The notes under the pieces were generated by a model that did no database searches, was not told the origin of the DNA, and worked only from the letters and a program-made list of their open reading frames with translations. A program made the position numbers and the translations under genes. From assembly GCA_030430125.1 (NCBI GenBank), contig JAUIGA010000139.1, positions 1-8,296 of the forward strand: a stretch of 8,296 bases of DNA, given 5' to 3'. How positions within the stretch are numbered: the first letter of the stretch is position 1; every line of letters begins with the position of its first letter. The stretch comes from Chloroflexia bacterium. Lineage in GTDB: Bacteria; Chloroflexota; Chloroflexia; Thermomicrobiales; UBA6265. Shown one piece after another: positions 1-4,695 of this stretch.

Positions 1-89
1 CAGCAATAGCCAAGGGTGTCGGCGACGATAATGCGGCGCTCCGGCGTGATGCTGTTCTGGTTTGTCGGATCGGCCGAAACAGTGGTCAT
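1..89 (-). CDS. ispH: N-terminus of probable IspH (HMBPP reductase), partial at window edge
   Basis: Only the first 29 codons are inside the window; the gene runs off the left edge. The ATG is at 89-87, with an AGGGA Shine-Dalgarno-like stretch 8 nt upstream. The visible protein has a polar leader of about 19 residues and then a hydrophobic strand ending IIVADTLGYC, with Cys29 as the last complete codon. A short strand followed by G-(F/Y)-C is how IspH (4-hydroxy-3-methylbut-2-enyl diphosphate reductase, last step of the MEP isoprenoid pathway) begins. In that family this Cys is the first of three ligands of the iron-sulfur cluster. The remaining ligands and the rest of the fold are outside the window, so the assignment rests on one short motif. 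That a gene starts here is more certain than its identity. Confidence 0.5.
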   Translation of the reverse strand, partial: MTTVSADPTNQNSITPERRIIVADTLGYC

Positions 90-186
90 GGAGGGCAGTC
101 CCTGTCCGTTGTCGATCGGGGATGGCACCGCCAGGCGGCGGGACGCGAGGCACGGCGTCAGGCGCGGTGCCCGAAGGTTCGATGCA

Positions 187-192
187 AGTATA
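187..192 (-). promoter_or_regulatory. Candidate -10 box (TATACT) upstream of the partial ispH-like gene
   Basis: Minus-strand TATACT matches the sigma-70 -10 consensus at 5 of 6 positions and lies about 100 bp before the start codon at 89. No good -35 hexamer is seen 16-18 bp upstream, so support is limited. The rest of 90-305 shows no coding signal. Confidence 0.3.
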
Positions 193-278
193 GCGAAGGG
201 GATACCCCGGTGTGGTGCGGAGCCATGCCCAGCCCGATGCATCGATGGCACGCGGAGATTCGGGCCTCCACAGCGATG

Positions 279-294
279 GCCGCAGCTCAGCGGC
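279..294 (-). terminator. Weak hairpin just after lplA
   Basis: GCCGC (279-283) pairs with GCGGC (290-294) around a 6-nt loop. It begins 11 nt past the lplA stop on the minus strand. There is no U-tract and the stem is only 5 bp, so it may be chance in GC-rich DNA. Confidence 0.3.
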
Positions 295-305
295 GATAGC
301 CGGCC

Positions 306-1091
306 CTACGGCAGGAAATACGTCCAGTCGCGGGTGGAGAATTGCTCCTGGACGAGGCGGTGCATCTCGGCCTCCTCCTCGGGGGTGACGGTGTCGTCGG
401 TGAGGCCGTAGCGTGCTCGAAAAAAACCGATGAGGTGGTGGACAATGTCGTCCCGCTCCATATCGGTTTGCTGGCGCAGGGGGCCGACGCGCCGATCGGC
501 CGAGCGGATCCCCTTGTCACTGAGCTTCTCCTGCCCCACACGCAACACCTGGCCAAGCAGGTCGGTACTCATCTGGTAGGCCATGGTGGTGTGATGCAAC
601 ACCGCTCCACCACGGCGTGCCTGCGCCGCGCCGCCGATCTTGCCGCCATCGGAGGCGATGTCATTGAGCGGCTGGTACCAGGCGTTTACCCCCAGCTCGC
701 CGAGCGCGTCCAGCACCCACCGGTCGAACATCTCGTACGACTCGGCGAAGCTGAGCCCCTGCACGAACGACTCGGGCGCGTAGATGGAGTACGTGATCGC
801 CCCCTCCGGCTCGACGAACATGGCGCCGCCCCCACTGATGCGGCGCACGATGTCGATACCGTGCGCGGCGGCAGCGTCGGGGTTGACCTCGTTGCGAACG
901 GACTGGAAGCGACCAAGGATCACCGCCCGGCTGGCCCAGGCCCAGACACGCAGGGTTGGGGGGCGCTCGCCGCGACCCACCCGTTGCGTCAGCACCTCGT
1001 CGAGGGCGAGATTCTCGGCCGGCGCGAGGGGACGGGGCGGGATCAACCGCCAGTCCTGTTCTCGCCAGCGGGCCAATTGCTCAGCGATCAT
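306..1091 (-). CDS. lplA: Lipoate--protein ligase family protein, catalytic part (LplA-like)
   Basis: A 261-residue BPL/LplA/LipB-fold enzyme, expected to activate lipoate with ATP and transfer it to the lysine of lipoyl domains (GcvH, E2 subunits) in the cytosol. Visible motifs are LGRFQ (59-63), RRISGGG (83-89, the family's RRxxGGG lipoyl-AMP loop), the presumed active-site lysine K151 in GGKIGGAAQ, and LHH (165-167). The His that often follows the GGG loop is replaced (GGGAMFVEPEG), as in one bacterial subgroup. The protein has no cysteine, which argues against the cysteine-dependent octanoyltransferases LipM and LipL. The length fits a ligase lacking its C-terminal accessory domain, and that domain is encoded by the gene just upstream. 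I chose ATG 1091 over the longer frame because AGGAG lies 10 nt before it and the family N-terminus begins there; it overlaps the upstream gene by 11 bp. Substrate (lipoate or octanoate) is inferred. Confidence 0.87.
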   Translation of the reverse strand: MIAEQLARWREQDWRLIPPRPLAPAENLALDEVLTQRVGRGERPPTLRVWAWASRAVILGRFQSVRNEVNPDAAAAHGIDIVRRISGGGAMFVEPEGAITYSIYAPESFVQGLSFAESYEMFDRWVLDALGELGVNAWYQPLNDIASDGGKIGGAAQARRGGAVLHHTTMAYQMSTDLLGQVLRVGQEKLSDKGIRSADRRVGPLRQQTDMERDDIVHHLIGFFRARYGLTDDTVTPEEEAEMHRLVQEQFSTRDWTYFLP

Positions 1092-1377
1092 GGGCCTGCG
1101 ACTCCTGCGCCCGCACAACGGCGATACCGATCGCGCAGGGCGAAAATCCGAGCATCTCGGTGCCGGGCGGAACGACCCTGGCGATACGAAGACAATACTC
1201 GTGCCCACCGAGCCCGGCCGGGGCTCCCTCGAGCGCGGCGATCATCGGCGCGAGTGCCTCTTCAGGATACAAAAAGAAGTCGCCGGTGAGGGATACGCGG
1301 TACAGCCGCTCATCGACGACATCGAGGTCGACAACCACCAGCTTGCCGCGAGGAACCTTGTATTCTCCGTGCAGCAT
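1081..1377 (-). CDS. lplB: Lipoate ligase accessory C-terminal-domain protein (LplB-like)
   Basis: A 98-residue protein matching the stand-alone C-terminal domain of lipoate-protein ligase (Lip_prot_lig_C type). It opens with GEYKVPRGKLV, has the diagnostic LTGDFFLYPEEAL around residues 31-43, and ends with a GTEMLGFSP-type helix region. In Thermoplasma acidophilum the same split is known: the catalytic LplA needs separate LplB for lipoate adenylation. Here lplB comes first and its last 11 bp overlap the start of lplA, so co-translation in 1:1 amounts is likely. Start: ATG at 1377 has GGGAG 9 nt upstream and fits the family N-terminus; an in-frame ATG at 1410 would add 11 residues but has only a poor ribosome site. 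The domain match is clear; activity has to be inferred. Confidence 0.85.
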   Translation of the reverse strand: MLHGEYKVPRGKLVVVDLDVVDERLYRVSLTGDFFLYPEEALAPMIAALEGAPAGLGGHEYCLRIARVVPPGTEMLGFSPCAIGIAVVRAQESQAHDR

Positions 1378-1489
1378 ATCGACGATCTCCCGGGTGCCGG
1401 TGATGCCCATGCCCGGTCGCTGCCAGCGCTGGCACCAGGATACTGACCCGACCAGGGGGGTTGCGAAATACGAACATTTGTACTACTCT

Positions 1490-1563
1490 AGGGGTGTCAG
1501 CGGGTGAACGGACACCTGACGCTCCCCCACATTCGCGTCATCCCGACCCCAACTGACACCCCT
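1490..1563. repeat. 11-bp perfect inverted repeat with competing inner hairpins, upstream of lplB
   Basis: AGGGGTGTCAG (1490-1500) is perfectly complementary to CTGACACCCCT (1553-1563), 52 nt apart. Inside, GACACC (1511-1516) can instead pair with GGTGTC (1493-1498), and TGACGC (1517-1522) can pair with GCGTCA (1535-1540). The outer and inner stems share bases, so they exclude each other. It lies about 115 bp before the lplB start and could be a leader switch, an operator, or coincidence. Confidence 0.5.
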
Positions 1564-1576
1564 CCCATCCCTTCCG

Positions 1577-1610
1577 AAACGCGCCGGTGGCCCCCGCCAT
1601 CGGCGCGTTT
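1577..1610 (-). terminator. Bidirectional-type terminator hairpin after the VOC-dinB operon
   Basis: AAACGCGCCG (1577-1586) pairs perfectly with CGGCGCGTTT (1601-1610). TGG (1588-1590) and CCA (1597-1599) extend the stem around a small C-rich loop. A-tract and T-tract flank a GC core, the symmetrical form that can act on either strand. It lies 70 bp past the dinB-like stop; the T-run is only three bases. Confidence 0.7.
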
Positions 1611-1679
1611 CATGCCGGTGGACACAGGCCATCGGCTGCAATCCGGCAGCTTGGCGAGTCTGCCGGAATCGGACGGGTT

Positions 1680-2117
1680 TCAGCCCATCGCCGCTTCGAA
1701 CCGCTCCTGCATCTCCTCGTCCCAGGTGAGATGGTCGTCGATCTCGTCGGCGAGGGTTATCTCCCCCTTTTCGTCGTGATCGACCTTCTGGTCCCAATCC
1801 CGCAGCGTCAGGTTGACCAGCAGGGAGACCAGCTCGCTGCGCTCGTGGTTGAAGTCGGTGAGCATCGCCTCCGGTGCGAGATCGGCGCCGGGTTGCTCCA
1901 GCTCCGGCTCGTACTGGATCGAGCGCAGGCGTGCCCGGCGATCGCGCATGACGGTCTGGATCCGCCGTACCTCCACTTTCTCGCGGGCGCACAACTCGGC
2001 AAGCAGGGCGCGCGCATCCTCACCGACAGTGTCGGGCACGGGGTTGCCGAGCAGCGCGCGGAGGGCCGTGGGTGTCTGGGTCAAGCCGTCGATCAAATCC
2101 TGATAGCTGTCGAGCAT
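1680..2117 (-). CDS. DinB-like four-helix protein
   Basis: A 145-residue, all-helical, acidic protein resembling the DinB / DinB_2 superfamily, which are metal-binding four-helix bundles. Some members use thiol cofactors such as mycothiol or bacillithiol; many have no known role. The C-terminal helix with DDHLTWDEEMQERF (residues 127-140) matches the usual last helix, where a His contributes to the metal site (here H129). Another His is at 91 (FNHERSEL). The first His of the usual triad is not obvious, so metal binding may be incomplete. It starts 7 bp after the VOC-domain gene's stop, with AGGA 5 nt before its ATG, so the two are co-transcribed. It is followed by hairpins at 1642-1667 and 1577-1610. 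The exact reaction cannot be inferred; the family name for E. coli DinB (Pol IV) is unrelated. Confidence 0.72.
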   Translation of the reverse strand: MLDSYQDLIDGLTQTPTALRALLGNPVPDTVGEDARALLAELCAREKVEVRRIQTVMRDRRARLRSIQYEPELEQPGADLAPEAMLTDFNHERSELVSLLVNLTLRDWDQKVDHDEKGEITLADEIDDHLTWDEEMQERFEAAMG

Positions 2118-2124
2118 GCGTGTC

Positions 2125-3012
2125 CTATCCCCGGAGCGCGGCGGGCGTCGCGTCGTCGATACTGGCCGCCGGCGTCATGGTCCAGACGACATTGAACGGG
2201 TCGGCGAACCTAAGCATATCGGCGTCGCCTTCGAGCAGGTTGAGATTCTGCATCATCAAGCGGCCACGGATAGACGCGAGCTGCTCCCGCGTGGCGGTGG
2301 CATGGATCTGGACCGGGGTCGATCCGTAGGGCAGCGGATAGCCGCGCGGGAACCGCTCGAGATTGATCTGCAGCGGCCCGTTCTCCAGGAAAACGACATC
2401 CGCCTCCTCGATCCGGAGCCGGGCCATCTTTGGATCGTATCCACCGTCGATGACCCGGAGGGAGCCGTCGTCGTGCCGCCGGGCGCGCCCGGTAACGCGG
2501 AGATCGAGCACCTCTTCGTAGAACTGCTCGGCCGGGGCGAGATTGTGGACCGGCACCTTCGGCGCCGTGTCGAATCGCCGTGCCAGCGACTCGGGGTCAT
2601 CCAGGTCGATATGCGGCACCTCGGGCGCCTGCTCCAGCGCGGCGGGACTCAGCCACGGCCGGGGTTCGTGCACGCCAATCTGCGGCATGGTGTGATCCAC
2701 CCACGGCTGATCCCGCCGGATCGCCGCGACGATGAGGCTGACATTCGCCTTGTCGAGCCGCACGCGCCGGCCGTCGTGCATGACCAGCCGGACATCCGGG
2801 TATGGCTCGCCGTAGTGCGCCATCCACCGGTAGATCCGCTCCACCACCGCGAAGGAGTGCGCCGCGACGGTCAGGTTCACGAAGGGATCGTCGAATCCGA
2901 GCCCCTGCGAGTTGCGAATGTGGTGGATCTGCGCGTCCGGCACCTCGGAGATTGCCGAATTCACTTCGAACGCCAGGGATTCCGGCACCTCGAGCAAGAA
3001 CCGGTAGGCCAT
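2125..3012 (-). CDS. Two-part protein with C-terminal VOC (glyoxalase-like) domain
   Basis: A 295-residue cytosolic protein. Residues about 152-281 form a vicinal-oxygen-chelate domain: VPVHNLAPAEQFYEEVLDLRV is the typical first strand and helix (H156 at a metal-ligand position), QIHATA gives H237, and LRFADPFNVVWTM is the usual end of the domain. The last-strand Glu ligand is not seen (Trp there), so metal binding is uncertain. Residues 1-150 (beginning MAYRFLLEVPESLAFEVN) are a separate region that I cannot assign; it has a Glu/Asp-rich alpha/beta look and a WVDHTMPQIGVHEP segment. The upstream frame is open further, but ATG 3012 was chosen because GAGGAG lies 9 nt before it. It is the first gene of an operon with the DinB-like gene; both belong to superfamilies with small-molecule or thiol chemistry, but no substrate can be named. 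Confidence 0.75.
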   Translation of the reverse strand: MAYRFLLEVPESLAFEVNSAISEVPDAQIHHIRNSQGLGFDDPFVNLTVAAHSFAVVERIYRWMAHYGEPYPDVRLVMHDGRRVRLDKANVSLIVAAIRRDQPWVDHTMPQIGVHEPRPWLSPAALEQAPEVPHIDLDDPESLARRFDTAPKVPVHNLAPAEQFYEEVLDLRVTGRARRHDDGSLRVIDGGYDPKMARLRIEEADVVFLENGPLQINLERFPRGYPLPYGSTPVQIHATATREQLASIRGRLMMQNLNLLEGDADMLRFADPFNVVWTMTPAASIDDATPAALRG

Positions 3013-3133
3013 CGTCACTATCTCCTCATGCTCGCCGAAGAACCTGCCCGGCGTTGTGTCGTCCGCGCGCACCGCACCGCGCGTGATTCGGGAACTGCTC
3101 CCGGTCGTCGACACCGGGGGGCGTGTGCAGACG

Positions 3134-3142
3134 ATTGTACCA
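3134..3142 (-). promoter_or_regulatory. Extended -10 promoter of the VOC-dinB operon
   Basis: The minus strand reads TTGGTACAAT: TACAAT (5 of 6 to consensus) with the extended TGn element. No -35 match is apparent, as is common with extended -10 promoters. Transcription would start near 3127, giving a leader of about 115 nt. The selW promoter has almost the same core (TTGGTACCAT). Confidence 0.55.
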
Positions 3143-3204
3143 AGGGTTGCGCCACAGCCCGGCCGGTATGCCCGGCAGTCATGCCCCACAGAACGTACGT
3201 GCGC

Positions 3205-3234
3205 TGGCATCATCCGGAACCGGTGTGGTAGGGT
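3205..3234 (+). promoter_or_regulatory. Candidate promoter of the NlpC/P60 gene
   Basis: TGGCAT (3205-3210), an 18-bp spacer, and TAGGGT (3229-3234) preceded by TG at the extended -10 position. Matches are moderate. The start near 3241 would give a leader of about 185 nt that contains all the hairpins described at 3241-3398. Confidence 0.4.
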
Positions 3235-3240
3235 CGCCCC

Positions 3241-3398
3241 GGTTCACTGCAACCACCCCCCTGGCGCCGTGGCTGGAGGTCCGGGGGCATCGTCGCACGC
3301 GGGATACCCCCGCCTCCTGACTGCAGAAAGGAGCAGGCACCACGCGCGACCGCCACGCAGGCGGTTGCGTTCGCGCGGCGCCCGCACCGGGCCGCGAA
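3241..3398 (+). promoter_or_regulatory. Highly structured 5' leader of the NlpC/P60 gene, possible riboregulator
   Basis: Three successive strong stem-loops are visible. (I) GGAGG (3275-3279) and CGGGGG (3282-3287) pair with CCCCCG (3307-3312) and CCTCC (3313-3317), with a 2-nt bulge. It may sit inside a closing helix CTGCA (3247-3251)/TGCAG (3322-3326) together with a smaller CCAC/GTGG hairpin, which would make a multi-branched fold. (II) 3344-3354 pairs with 3360-3370, with G-U pairs, around a 5-nt loop. (III) TTCGCG (3370-3375) pairs with CGCGAA (3393-3398) and has an inner CCCG/CGGG stem. Cell-wall hydrolase genes are classic targets of c-di-AMP (ydaO/yuaA) riboswitches, but I do not see that class's conserved core, so the class is open. 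Confidence 0.45.
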
Positions 3399-3424
3399 CG
3401 ATTCGAGGGAAGGGACACATACCC

Positions 3425-3976
3425 ATGTCACATTCAATAGAGCCGTCCATCGTGACGGAGGGCGAAGCCTGTGCCGGTTTCCGCCACTGGTCGCCCACCG
3501 CGCGAGCCGTCCGGCTCCTCGTGGTCGGCATCGCGCTCGCCGGCATGCTCGGTTTCGCCGTGCCGGCAGGCGCGCAAACCGATCGCAACGCTGACGACGC
3601 GTCAACCGGAGAGACCATCGTCGATTTCGCAATGGGGTATGTCGGATACCCGTACGTATGGGCCGGCAACACCCCCGCCGGGTTCGACTGCTCGGGGTTC
3701 ACGCAATTCGTGATCATGAACACCGTCGGGATCGACATCGGTCACGGCGTGCCGGGCCAGACCGCGTATGGGGCGTGGGTCGACTGGGGCGCGTGGCAAC
3801 CGGGTGACCTGGTGTTCTTCGCGAACACGTACAGCGCCGGCATCTCCCACGTGGGGATCTACATCGGCGACGGGCAGTTCGTGCACGCCGAGAACGAGTC
3901 GACCGGCGTGACGATCTCCAGCCTGTATTCGAACTACTACAGCGGGCACTACTACGGCGCATACCGGATCGGGTAA
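3425..3976 (+). CDS. Secreted NlpC/P60 family cell-wall peptidase
   Basis: A 183-residue protein with an N-terminal export signal and one NlpC/P60 domain, the cysteine peptidase fold that usually cuts gamma-D-Glu-diamino acid or related bonds in peptidoglycan stem peptides. A 30-residue polar N-region precedes the hydrophobic segment (about 31-47), and VPAGA-Q at 46-51 is a good signal peptidase I site after A50. There is no lipobox. The catalytic Cys is C89 in FDCSGF, the His is H142 in SHVGIYIG, and the third polar residue is probably H154 in FVHAEN. YPYVWAGNTPAGFDCSG and WQPGDLVFF are standard family blocks. No SH3 or LysM anchor is present, so it is a minimal secreted enzyme. Start: ATG 3425, with a GGGAAGGGA ribosome site about 9 nt upstream; the frame is open further upstream but runs through leader hairpins. 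The long leader suggests RNA-level control. Confidence 0.9.
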   Translation: MSHSIEPSIVTEGEACAGFRHWSPTARAVRLLVVGIALAGMLGFAVPAGAQTDRNADDASTGETIVDFAMGYVGYPYVWAGNTPAGFDCSGFTQFVIMNTVGIDIGHGVPGQTAYGAWVDWGAWQPGDLVFFANTYSAGISHVGIYIGDGQFVHAENESTGVTISSLYSNYYSGHYYGAYRIG

Positions 3977-4104
3977 CGGGGCCGACACAGGACCAGCCGG
4001 CTTGCGCTTGCGTTGAAGCGGCGCCTGCCGGTACGGGTAGGCCGCGACCGGCGGATCGGTCGAACGACGGATCCGCCCTCATCTGGGCGCGTACCGGATC
4101 GGTT
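3956..4104. repeat. Imperfect 19-bp direct repeat at the 3' ends of two convergent genes
   Basis: 3956-3974 (GGCGCATACCGGATCGGGT) and 4086-4104 (GGCGCGTACCGGATCGGTT) agree at 17 of 19 positions. The first encodes the last residues of the NlpC/P60 protein; the second is antisense to the last codons of the small membrane protein gene. The intergenic hairpin lies between them. Confidence 0.6.
4050..4077. terminator. Shared terminator hairpin between convergent genes
   Basis: GGCGGATC (4050-4057) pairs with GATCCGCC (4070-4077). After one G/G mismatch, GTC (4059-4061) pairs with GAC (4066-4068) around a GAAC tetraloop: 11 bp in all. It lies 1 bp past the stop of the minus-strand gene and 73 bp past the NlpC/P60 stop. 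No U-tract follows on either strand. Confidence 0.55.
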
Positions 4105-4324
4105 CGGATGCAGCATCAGTGCCTTCCGGCGCCATGGCCGAGGCGGGCTGATGTCGCGTCGACCCGGCTCGGCCCGCCGCAATGTCCTCGCCGTCGTCCC
4201 AGGTCATGCCCAGTCGCGCCAACTCGCGCTCCGGCGTTGATAGCACGTCCCGGCTGTCATGGCCGGCCCGGACCGCGAGCACGGCGAACGCGACAAGTAC
4301 CACCACCGCGATCAAGAGTTCCAT
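4079..4324 (-). CDS. Small single-helix membrane protein, unknown function
   Basis: An 81-residue protein that I do not recognise. Residues 2-19 (beginning ELLIAVVVLVAFAVLAV) are one hydrophobic helix right at the N-terminus, followed by a polar tail of about 60 residues that is acidic and then Ala/Pro-rich. The helix has no cleavage site, so an N-anchored membrane protein with a cytoplasmic or external tail is likely; the Arg right after the helix suggests a cytoplasmic tail. A textbook ribosome site (GAGGAG, 6 nt before the ATG) and a sensible frame in GC-rich DNA support it as real despite its size. It converges on the NlpC/P60 gene and shares a hairpin with it. The last codons overlap one copy of a 19-bp repeat. 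Confidence 0.65.
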   Translation of the reverse strand: MELLIAVVVLVAFAVLAVRAGHDSRDVLSTPERELARLGMTWDDGEDIAAGRAGSTRHQPASAMAPEGTDAASEPIRYAPR

Positions 4325-4695
4325 CGGCTGCTCCTCGTTGCGAGAATCCTCCGCCTCGAACCTCGTCCGGTCGTTATCGAGTCCCAGCCCGCAACGGAAT
4401 CACTCCGTCTCCGGAGCCGGGTCGACACATGCTTGCCGATTCCTTCCAGGCGACGCACCGCCGCGCGCCACGGCAGGCGATGTCGCGTGTGCGGTGTCGA
4501 GGACGACCGCTGAAGACGAACCCGTGCCGCCCGGCAATGGAGAGCATCCCGCCGGTATTCAGCCTCGACCTGCATGCCAAATCGATCCATCACATTCCTG
4601 CCCTGCTCCCGGCGCGCCGGACCCTCCGGTTCCAGCCGGTTCGCTCGATCGTTTGTTGCTTGTGTCCCGTTGCGATAGTCAGGCGAGCAGGCGGA
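4325..4695. other. 371-bp stretch without a supported gene
   Basis: Frames crossing it on both strands are Ser-, Arg- or Pro-rich shadows without ribosome sites. Visible items are a small hairpin (CTCCG 4403-4407 with CGGAG 4412-4416) and a 12-bp perfect palindrome CCGGCGCGCCGG at 4609-4620 in a CCGG-rich patch, about 76 bp past the aminotransferase stop. Neither has a U-tract. No tRNA fold was seen. The promoter of the small membrane protein gene should lie at the left side, but no convincing hexamers were found. Confidence 0.6.

Larger units (their letters stand above)
1378..1679. other. 302-bp gene-free gap between dinB-like and lplB
   Basis: No reading frame here has a plausible start, ribosome site and codon bias. 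The gap holds the terminator hairpin of the upstream VOC-dinB operon (1577-1610), a smaller hairpin beside the dinB stop (TCCGGCAG 1642-1649 with CTGCCGGA 1660-1667) and an 11-bp inverted repeat with alternative pairings (1490-1563). A convincing promoter for lplB was not found. Confidence 0.7.
3013..3424. other. 412-bp divergent intergenic region (VOC operon / NlpC-P60 gene)
   Basis: It contains an extended -10 promoter for the minus-strand VOC operon (3134-3142), a weaker promoter for the plus-strand hydrolase (3205-3234) and a leader with several strong hairpins (3241-3398). Open frames through it have no ribosome sites and poor codon bias and are judged non-coding. No tRNA-like fold was found. 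Confidence 0.7.

Noticed and set aside
306..1091. Octanoyltransferase LipM or LipL instead of a lipoate ligase
   Set aside because: Those enzymes use an active-site cysteine; this protein has no cysteine, and a ligase C-terminal-domain gene is directly upstream.
342..1289. Long plus-strand open frame across lplA and lplB
   Set aside because: Antisense shadow; the minus-strand frames have clear lipoate-ligase motifs and ribosome sites.
1470..1484. LexA/SOS-box-like sequence (minus strand GTAC-AAAT-GTTCG) upstream of lplB
   Set aside because: Two positions differ from the Gram-positive consensus CGAAC-N4-GTTCG, the palindrome is broken, and the downstream genes have no DNA-damage role.
2116..3231. 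371-residue plus-strand open frame opposite the VOC-domain gene
   Set aside because: The translation is Arg/His/Pro-rich without domain character; the minus frame holds a VOC domain, GAGGAG ribosome site and operon spacing.
3241..3424. c-di-AMP (ydaO/yuaA) riboswitch
   Set aside because: The gene context fits but the class-defining conserved segments were not found, so only an unclassified structured leader is reported.
4325..4380. tRNA T-arm-like GAGGTTCGAGG on the minus strand
   Set aside because: The flanking bases do not form a 5-bp T-stem and there is no matching acceptor or anticodon arm.
4609..4620. CCGGCGCGCCGG palindrome as a terminator or operator
   Set aside because: As a hairpin it leaves only four pairs, has no U-tract and is about 76 bp from the nearest stop; short GC palindromes are expected here by chance.
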